Source of the DNA: Pseudomonas sp. UBA5782
Lineage (GTDB): Bacteria > Pseudomonadota > Gammaproteobacteria > Pseudomonadales > Pseudomonadaceae
Assembly (NCBI GenBank): GCA_002418465.1
Contig: DIEE01000179.1
Coordinates: forward strand, 1-12,585
Direction of reading: 5' to 3'
DNA length: 12,585 nucleotides
Shown here: piece after piece, positions 6,349-11,316 of the stretch
Layout: each line of letters starts with the position of its first letter
Numbering within the stretch: the first letter of the stretch is position 1
Made by a program: the position numbers and the translations under genes
Notes under the pieces: model-generated
Database searches by the model: none
What the model was told of the DNA's origin: nothing
What the model saw: only the letters and a program-made list of their open reading frames with translations

Positions 6349-6816
6349 TCAGAAGAAACCCGCACAGCACTTCTTGAATTTCTGCCCGCTGGCACAGGGG
6401 CAGGGATCGTTGCGCCCGGCGTTCAGGGCCACGCCGGGATTGATGAAGTACCAGTGGCCGGCGTTCTGCACGAAGGCCGAGCGCTCGTGCTGGGCATGCT
6501 CGCCCTTGCCGTCGTGCCAGCGCGCGACGAAGGTGACGAAGGCGTGCTCGGGCTGGCCGCCGAGCACTTCGCTGCTTTCCACCTGCAAGCCCAGCCAGGT
6601 GCTCTGCGCGCTCCAGGCGGCCATCGCCTCGCGGTCCAGCGCCGACTGCTGGGCGGGAAGGGTGGTCGCCACCAGGTGATCGATCAGCCCGAGCACGTAG
6701 GCGCTGTAGCGACTGCGCATCAGCTGCTCGGCGCTGGGGGCCGGGGTGCCGGCGTGGTAACGGCCGCAGCATTCGATCAGCAGGCTGCCGCTGCCGCAGG
6801 GACAACTGGGACTCAT
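6349..6816 (-). CDS. ychJ: YchJ family (UPF0225) SEC-C protein
   Basis: This 155-residue protein matches the YchJ/UPF0225 family in length and layout. An N-terminal SEC-C-like motif, CPCGSGSLLIECC (C5, C7, C16, C17), is followed by YHAGTPAPSAEQLMRSRYSAY, the family hallmark. The central domain (about 30-130, with FVTFVARW, FVQNAGHWYFINP) is NTF2-like. A second SEC-C motif closes the protein: NDPCPCASGQKFKKCC (C139, C141, C150, C151). Two zinc sites are therefore expected; the biochemical role of the family is not established. ATG at 6816 is 4 bp after the stop of the DUF6231 gene, with only a GGTGG-like ribosome-binding site inside that gene's end, so translation is probably coupled to it. 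It converges with the 180-residue gene. Confidence 0.92.
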   Translation of the reverse strand: MSPSCPCGSGSLLIECCGRYHAGTPAPSAEQLMRSRYSAYVLGLIDHLVATTLPAQQSALDREAMAAWSAQSTWLGLQVESSEVLGGQPEHAFVTFVARWHDGKGEHAQHERSAFVQNAGHWYFINPGVALNAGRNDPCPCASGQKFKKCCAGFF

Positions 6817-6820
6817 GGCA

Positions 6821-7318
6821 TCACCACCAGTATTTGCCGAAGTTTTCCGGGTTGGCCCAGAACCGCGCGTTCAGCCAGTCCGGGACCTGCTTGTAGTCAT
6901 GTAGATCATAGGTGAACAGGGTGAGGACCTGCTCGTCGCGGCGGAAGCGCTCGCTGGCCTGCATGGCCAGCGAATAGAAATCCGTGGCCTGCCAGTCGCA
7001 GGCGCTCAGGTCGACCAGCACGGCCAGTCGATTCGCGTTCAGGTTGCGGATGCCGCCGAGCAACTCCAGGCCGCTGCGCTTGGGCATGTGCTCCAGGCAA
7101 TCGGCGATCACCGCCAACTCATAGCGTTGCGCTGCGATGGCCGCCGGCAGCGGGCCGGGCGCCACGTAATCTATCTGGCAGCTCGGGTGCGTATCGCGGT
7201 AGGCTTGCAGGGCTGGCAGATCGCTGGCGCCCGCTACCAGCAGGCGTTCAGGGGCCTGGCTTTCCAGTAATGCAGCCAGAGCTTGTTGGGGCGTTCTTTG
7301 CGAAAAGCTTTCCGACAT
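6821..7318 (-). CDS. DUF6231 family protein, methyltransferase-like fold
   Basis: This 165-residue cytosolic protein matches the Pseudomonas DUF6231 family as I recall it. Its layout resembles a shortened class I methyltransferase: LLVAGASDLPAL near residues 26-37 sits where the SAM-binding GxGxG loop would be but lacks its glycines, and ELAVIADCLEHMPKRSG (about 83-99) resembles the motif with an acidic residue followed by EHM. LAVLVDLSACDWQATDFYSLAM follows, and the end is aromatic (NARFWANPENFGKYWW). Whether it still binds SAM is doubtful. ATG at 7318 has GAGG 7 nt upstream. It is the first gene of a tight pair with the YchJ-family gene, which suggests a shared process, and it diverges from the OmpA-like lipoprotein gene. 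Confidence 0.8.
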   Translation of the reverse strand: MSESFSQRTPQQALAALLESQAPERLLVAGASDLPALQAYRDTHPSCQIDYVAPGPLPAAIAAQRYELAVIADCLEHMPKRSGLELLGGIRNLNANRLAVLVDLSACDWQATDFYSLAMQASERFRRDEQVLTLFTYDLHDYKQVPDWLNARFWANPENFGKYWW

Positions 7319-7342
7319 TGGGGAACCTCAGCGTGAAGCGGA

Positions 7343-7406
7343 GAGACTAACGTCTCGAACCCTCATGGCACAGGGCCAGTTGCCCACCGCCTGGCGGACT
7401 TATAAA
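7343..7406 (+). promoter_or_regulatory. Divergent control region: inverted repeat and candidate OmpA-like gene promoter
   Basis: GAGAC-TAAC-GTCTC (7343-7356) is a small inverted repeat between the DUF6231 and OmpA-like genes. Downstream of it, TTGCCC (7380-7385) and TATAAA (7401-7406) form a candidate promoter. TATAAA matches the -10 consensus at five of six positions, but the 15-bp spacer is short. A second possibility is TTGCCA (7411-7416) with TACGAT (7432-7437), also with a 15-bp spacer. The gene looks strongly expressed, so a good promoter is expected somewhere here. Confidence 0.35.
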
Positions 7407-7461
7407 AGCGTTGCCATCCAAAGTGTCGGCATACGATCCGATTCTTCCAAGGAGACTTCAC

Positions 7462-8100
7462 ATGAGCATGTTAAGGAAAGCTGTACCGCTGGTCCTGATT
7501 TCCGGCGTTCTGACCGGTTGTGCCGGTGTACAGAAATCCGACTGGCCGGTGTGCGCGGCAGTCGGTGGCGTCACCGGCGCCGCTCTGGGCGCCATTGAAA
7601 GCAGTGCCTACGCAGGTTGGGGCGTGCTGGTAGGCGGCGCTACCGCTGCTGCCTATTGCTGGGTCCACGGCCAGGGTGAAGAAACCGTCGCCTACGTCGA
7701 AGAGACTCCGGCCCCGGCACCCGCTCCGGCTCCGGAACCGGCTGCCGAAGCCGTTCGCGTTGAACTCGACGTGAAATTCGACTTCGACAAGGCCACCGTG
7801 AAATCGGAAAGCATGGGCGATATCCAGAACCTGGCCGACTTCATGAAGCAATACCCGCAGACCACCACTGTTGTTGAAGGCCATACCGACTCCGTCGGCA
7901 CCGACGCCTACAACCAGAAACTGTCCGAGCGCCGCGCTGGTGCCGTTCGTGACGTCCTGGTCAACAAGCTGGGTGTGTCCGGTGCTCGTGTCGAGTCCGT
8001 CGGTTACGGCGAGTCGCGTCCGGTTGCCGATAACGCTACCGATGCTGGCCGTGCCATCAACCGTCGCGTTGAAGCCGCTGTGGAAGCCGAAGCCAAGTAA
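7462..8100 (+). CDS. OmpA family lipoprotein (glycine-zipper segment plus OmpA-like peptidoglycan-binding domain)
   Basis: This 212-residue outer-envelope lipoprotein probably tethers the outer membrane to peptidoglycan, as Pal-type and OmpA-like proteins do. The signal MSMLRKAVPLVLISGVLTGC ends in a classical lipobox (LTGC, Cys20). Residues 34-70 are Gly/Ala-rich (GGVTGAALGA, GVLVGGATAAA), a glycine-zipper-like hydrophobic segment. A PAPAPAPAPEP linker (83-93) leads to the OmpA C-terminal domain (about 98-208) with FDFDKATVK, EGHTDSVGTDAYNQKLSERR and GRAINRRVE. D143 and R158 align with the diaminopimelate-binding Asp and Arg of OmpA domains. ATG at 7462 has AGGAG 7 nt upstream; ATG at 7468 is a weaker alternative. 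Codons are richer in GCT, GTT and CGT than in neighbouring genes, which suggests high expression. It is monocistronic, with a strong terminator after it. Confidence 0.93.
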   Translation: MSMLRKAVPLVLISGVLTGCAGVQKSDWPVCAAVGGVTGAALGAIESSAYAGWGVLVGGATAAAYCWVHGQGEETVAYVEETPAPAPAPAPEPAAEAVRVELDVKFDFDKATVKSESMGDIQNLADFMKQYPQTTTVVEGHTDSVGTDAYNQKLSERRAGAVRDVLVNKLGVSGARVESVGYGESRPVADNATDAGRAINRRVEAAVEAEAK

Positions 8101-8113
8101 TTGCGCTGAGGTC

Positions 8114-8133
8114 GCGCCGGCTTCGGTCGGCGC
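8114..8133 (+). other. UUCG-capped hairpin upstream of the terminator
   Basis: GCGCCGGC (8114-8121), TTCG, GTCGGCGC (8126-8133) form an 8-bp stem with one G-T pair and a C(UUCG)G tetraloop, one of the most stable RNA loops known. It lies in the 3' untranslated region of the OmpA-like lipoprotein mRNA, 11 bp before the terminator, and may protect that mRNA from 3' exonucleases. Confidence 0.6.
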
Positions 8134-8140
8134 TCCACGA

Positions 8141-8168
8141 AGAGACCCCGCCTCGGCGGGGTTTTTTT
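8141..8168 (+). terminator. Intrinsic terminator of the OmpA-like lipoprotein gene
   Basis: ACCCCGC (8145-8151), loop CTCG, GCGGGGT (8156-8162), followed by a run of seven T (8162-8168), make a canonical Rho-independent terminator. AGAG before the stem can extend pairing into the T-run. It starts about 40 bp after the stop codon and acts on the plus strand. Confidence 0.92.
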
Positions 8169-8255
8169 ATGCCCGGGCAATGCCTCGGGCGAAACCATCG
8201 GCTAGCATCGCGGCAGGCGTGGGCCTGCTACGCCGATCATGGAGAAGGAAAGCGG

Positions 8256-8522
8256 ATGAAACTGTTGAGCCTGCTGGGCAAGGCGATCGTGCTGGCGTTC
8301 TGGCTGGTGCTGCTGGTGAACCTGGCGCAGCCCTTCGCGGCGCCCTTCGCGCTGCTGCTGAACCTCTGCGGCGTGCTGTTCCTGGTCGCGCACCTGATCG
8401 AGGTGCTGGTCTTCCGCGCGCGGCTGCATGGGCGCCCGAAGCCCTGGTCGGACCGCCTGCAGATCATGCTGTTCGGCGTGTTCCATCTGCTCGCGCTGCG
8501 CCCGGCGAAACCCGCCAAGTAA
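8256..8522 (+). CDS. DUF1145 family small membrane protein
   Basis: This 88-residue protein fits the DUF1145 (YhhL-like) family in size and pattern. Hydrophobic segments lie at about 7-26 (LGKAIVLAFWLVLLVNLAQP) and 30-53 (the segment ends in HLIEVLVF), with a shorter one near 68-82. The family motif-like segments NLAQPFAAPF and LCGVLFLVAHLIEVL are present. Function is unknown; it is an inner-membrane protein. ATG at 8256 was chosen because GGAGAAGGA precedes it and the hydrophobic core begins here; a longer frame from 8169 would start right at the terminator T-run. The 5' leader contains a small inverted repeat (GGCGT 8216-8220 with ACGCC 8230-8234). The gene converges with the CopD-like gene, with 3 bp between the stops. 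Confidence 0.86.
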   Translation: MKLLSLLGKAIVLAFWLVLLVNLAQPFAAPFALLLNLCGVLFLVAHLIEVLVFRARLHGRPKPWSDRLQIMLFGVFHLLALRPAKPAK

Positions 8523-8525
8523 CGA

Positions 8526-8990
8526 TCAGAAGCTCGGTCGCGCGGCGACGATCGCCACCAGCGCCAGGCCGAGCAGCAGGTTGAAGCCCACCAGGCGACG
8601 AATCCTGCCCAGTGCGGCGCCACCCGCCGGCCAGTCCTGCGCATCCACCGCCTGGCGCAGCGCCGGCAGTTGCAAAAGCTGCACGCGCAGGAACAGCGCG
8701 AGCATCACCAGGTACAGGCCGATCATCACGTGCACGTAGCGCGGCGCGGTCTCGAAGCCGGTGAAGCGCAATTGCAGCAGGCCGATACCGCTGATCGGCA
8801 GAATCAGCACCGCGACCCAGACCCAGAGGAAGAAGCGGCGGAACACCTCGAGCCAGAGGCGCAGCCGTTGCGGCGGCTCCAGTACCGCGCCGGTCGCGGG
8901 GCGCAGGATCATCCAGGCGAAGAACATGCCGCCCACCCAGACCAGCGCGGCGAGCACGTGAAGGGCGTAGGTCGATGCGTAAAGAGTCAT
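8526..8990 (-). CDS. CopD family integral membrane protein
   Basis: This 154-residue protein has four predicted transmembrane helices, at about 8-30, 53-73, 84-104 and 133-150. Features typical of the CopD/copper-resistance-D-like membrane domain are LHVLAALVWVGGMFFAWM at 10-27 (His11), YVHVMIGLYL at 85-94 (His87) and the C-terminal RIRRLVGFNLLLGL. Such proteins are called copper-related by homology, but many have no proven metal role. ATG at 8990 has GGAG 8 nt upstream; a longer frame from 9107 would run through the shared promoter region. Its promoter region is shared with dinG and the LexA-type box overlaps its likely -35, so it may be induced by DNA damage. Confidence 0.87.
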   Translation of the reverse strand: MTLYASTYALHVLAALVWVGGMFFAWMILRPATGAVLEPPQRLRLWLEVFRRFFLWVWVAVLILPISGIGLLQLRFTGFETAPRYVHVMIGLYLVMLALFLRVQLLQLPALRQAVDAQDWPAGGAALGRIRRLVGFNLLLGLALVAIVAARPSF

Positions 8991-9003
8991 TCGGCAATCT
9001 CCG

Positions 9004-9032
9004 CTGGCACAGGTGAAAACGCGCGCTATCAT
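9004..9032 (+). promoter_or_regulatory. dinG promoter
   Basis: CTGGCA (9004-9009), a 17-bp spacer and TATCAT (9027-9032) form a good sigma70-type promoter; TATCAT matches consensus at five of six positions. Transcription should begin near 9039, giving a leader of about 50 nt that has no clear Shine-Dalgarno sequence before the dinG ATG. Confidence 0.55.
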
Positions 9033-9057
9033 AGCGGCCCGCTCGAAACACTGAAAA
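9028..9057 (-). promoter_or_regulatory. Divergent promoter of the CopD-like gene
   Basis: Read on the minus strand, TTTTCA (9052-9057), an 18-bp spacer and TATGAT (9028-9033) form a promoter for the CopD-like gene. Its -10 overlaps the dinG -10 on the other strand within the palindrome GCTATCATAGC (9025-9035), and its -35 lies inside the LexA-type box. Confidence 0.5.
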
Positions 9058-9066
9058 TTTATCCAG
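9051..9066. promoter_or_regulatory. LexA (SOS) box candidate controlling dinG and the CopD-like gene
   Basis: CTGAAAATTTATCCAG has the invariant CTG-N10-CAG of gammaproteobacterial LexA boxes with an AT-rich centre, in an otherwise GC-rich region. It matches CTG(TA)5CAG at 12 of 16 positions. It lies about 12-28 nt after the predicted dinG transcription start and covers the -35 of the divergent gene, so one bound LexA dimer could block both. dinG is a known damage-inducible gene in E. coli, and I recall it as LexA-controlled in P. aeruginosa too. Confidence 0.68.
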
Positions 9067-9087
9067 CCCTGCCGGCATCCGACGCCC

Positions 9088-11232
9088 ATGCTCAGCACCG
9101 AACTCAAGTCCCAGATCCAGGGCGCCTATTCCCGTTTTCTCGAAGCCAAGGGGCTCAAGCCGCGCTATGGCCAGCGCCTGATGATCGCCGAGGTGGCGAA
9201 GGTGCTCGGCGCGATTTCCACCGACGACGAGAACCGCCGTGACAGCGATCCGGCGGTGGTGGCGGTCGAGGCGGGCACCGGCACCGGCAAGACCGTGGCC
9301 TACGCGCTGGCGACCATTCCCATCGCCAAGGCGGCCGGCAAGCGCCTGGTGATCGCCACTGCGACGGTCGCGCTGCAGGAGCAGATCGTGCACAAGGATC
9401 TGCCGGACCTGATGCGCAACAGCGGGCTGAACTTCAGCTTCGCTCTGGCCAAGGGCCGCGGGCGCTACCTGTGTCTTTCCAAGCTGGACATGCTGCTGCA
9501 GGAAGGCCAGGCGCAGAGCGCCACCGCGCAGTTGTTCGAGGAGGAGGGCTTCAAGATCGACGTCGATGAGAACAGCCAGAAGCTGTTCAACCAGATGATC
9601 GAGAAGCTCGCCGGCAATCGCTGGGACGGCGACCGCGATTCCTGGCCCGAGGCGCTGGAGGACCAGCACTGGGCGCGGCTGACCACCGACCACAGCCAGT
9701 GCACCAACCGGCATTGCCCGAATTTCCAGCAGTGCGCTTTCTACAAGGCGCGCGAAGGCATGACCAAGGTCGACGTGATCGTCACCAACCACGACATGGT
9801 GCTCGCCGACCTCGCGCTCGGCGGCGGCGCGGTGCTGCCCGATCCGCGTGACACGCTCTACGTGTTCGACGAAGGCCACCACCTGCCGGACAAGGCGATC
9901 GGCCACTTCGCCCATTTCACCCGCCTGCGTTCCACCGCCGACTGGCTGGCGCAGATGGAGAAGAACCTGATCAAGCTGCTCGCCCAGCACCCGTTGCCGG
10001 GCGAACTCGGCCGGCTGATCGAGAAGGTCCCGGAGCTGACCCGCGAGCTGCGCAGCCAGCAGCAGTTCATGTTCGCCGCCTGCGAGCAGCTCGCCGACTT
10101 CAAGGCCGGCGAGGACATGGAAGGCCGCGAGCGGCCGCGCCATCGTTTCGTCGGTGGCCTGGTGCCGGAGCACCTGCGCGAGCTGGGCATCGAGTTGAAG
10201 AAGGGTTTCTCCCAGCTCACCGACGTCTTCACCCGCCTGGCCGAGCTGCTCAAGCAGGCCATGGACGGCGAGCCCGGCCTGGGCATCGCCAGCCACCAGG
10301 CGGAAGAGTGGTACCCGCTGTTCGGCAGCCTGCTGGCGCGCGCGCAGGGCAACTGGGAGCTGTGGACCGCGTTCACCGTCGAGGACCCGGAAAACAGCCC
10401 GCCGATGGCGCGCTGGCTGACCCTCGCCGACAGCGGCGCGCTCTACGACATCGAGGTCAACGCCAGCCCGATCCTCGCTGCCGAAACCCTGCGTCGCAAC
10501 CTGTGGAACGTCGCCTACGGCGCGCTGGTGACCTCGGCGACGCTGACCGCGCTGAGCACCTTCGACCGCTTCCGCATGCGCGCCGGGCTGCCGAAGGCCG
10601 CGGTCACCGCCATCGTGCCGAGCCCGTTCCACCATGCCGACGCCGGCGTGCTGCGCGTGCCGGACCTCAAGGCCGATCCGCGCGACGCCGCCGCGCACAC
10701 CGCGGCGATCATCCGCGAGCTGCCGCAGATGGTGGAGGGCGCGCGCGGCACGCTGGTGCTGTTCTCCTCGCGCAAACAGATGCAGGACGTCTTCGACGGC
10801 CTCGAGCGCGACTGGCGCAAGCGCGTGTTCATCCAGGGCAACCTGTCCAAGCAGGAAACCCTGAACAAGCACAAGGCGCGGGTCGACGACGGCGAATCCA
10901 GCGTGCTGTTCGGCCTGGCCAGCTTCGCCGAGGGCGTCGACCTGCCGGGCGCCTACTGCGAGCACGTGGTGATCGCCAAGATTCCCTTCGCCGTGCCGGA
11001 CGATCCGGTGGAAGCGGCGCTGTCGGAGTGGATCGAGGCGCGCGGCGGCAACCCGTTCATGGAAATCGCCGTGCCGGACGCCTCGCTGCGCCTGATCCAG
11101 GCCTGCGGTCGCCTGCTGCGCACCGAAGCCGACCGCGGCACCATCACGCTGCTCGACCGTCGCTTGGTCACCCAGCGCTACGGCAAGGCGATTCTCAACG
11201 CCTTGCCACCTTTCCGTCGGGAAATAGCCTGA
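9088..11232 (+). CDS. dinG: ATP-dependent DNA helicase DinG (XPD-like Fe-S helicase)
   Basis: This 714-residue 5'-to-3' superfamily 2 helicase unwinds D-loops, R-loops and forks and belongs to the XPD/DinG/Rad3 group. Walker A is EAGTGTGKT (61-69) and the Walker B/DEAH-type box is DEGH (261-264). The Fe-S cluster cysteines are C129, C205, C210 and C216, all present, in GRYLCL and SQCTNRHCPNFQQC. C-terminal motifs are TSATL (482-486), LFSSRKQM, SFAEGVDLPG (612-621) and the motif VI sequence QACGRLLRTEADRG (671-684). Length equals the E. coli-type DinG. ATG at 9088 is the only start that keeps the conserved N-terminus (LKSQIQGAYSRF); no clear Shine-Dalgarno sequence precedes it, so translation may be weak. 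The promoter carries a LexA-type box, consistent with SOS control. No obvious terminator was seen in the 84 bp before the next gene. Confidence 0.96.
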   Translation: MLSTELKSQIQGAYSRFLEAKGLKPRYGQRLMIAEVAKVLGAISTDDENRRDSDPAVVAVEAGTGTGKTVAYALATIPIAKAAGKRLVIATATVALQEQIVHKDLPDLMRNSGLNFSFALAKGRGRYLCLSKLDMLLQEGQAQSATAQLFEEEGFKIDVDENSQKLFNQMIEKLAGNRWDGDRDSWPEALEDQHWARLTTDHSQCTNRHCPNFQQCAFYKAREGMTKVDVIVTNHDMVLADLALGGGAVLPDPRDTLYVFDEGHHLPDKAIGHFAHFTRLRSTADWLAQMEKNLIKLLAQHPLPGELGRLIEKVPELTRELRSQQQFMFAACEQLADFKAGEDMEGRERPRHRFVGGLVPEHLRELGIELKKGFSQLTDVFTRLAELLKQAMDGEPGLGIASHQAEEWYPLFGSLLARAQGNWELWTAFTVEDPENSPPMARWLTLADSGALYDIEVNASPILAAETLRRNLWNVAYGALVTSATLTALSTFDRFRMRAGLPKAAVTAIVPSPFHHADAGVLRVPDLKADPRDAAAHTAAIIRELPQMVEGARGTLVLFSSRKQMQDVFDGLERDWRKRVFIQGNLSKQETLNKHKARVDDGESSVLFGLASFAEGVDLPGAYCEHVVIAKIPFAVPDDPVEAALSEWIEARGGNPFMEIAVPDASLRLIQACGRLLRTEADRGTITLLDRRLVTQRYGKAILNALPPFRREIA

Positions 11233-11316
11233 CGGTCACCCTCTGCTGCACCCACGGATTGGGCATTCTTTCCCGACACTGTTGTCTACTGCCGGTCGTA
11301 ATGGAGATACCGCCTC

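Noticed and set aside
8464..10965. An 833-codon open frame on the minus strand across dinG and the CopD-like gene
   Set aside because: It lies antisense to dinG, which has every helicase motif, and its product shows no recognisable fold. It is a composition shadow.
11233..11316. A promoter for the agarase-like gene (TTGGGC or CCGACA type -35 elements)
   Set aside because: No suitably spaced -10 element was found that leaves room for the ribosome-binding site, so I do not annotate one.
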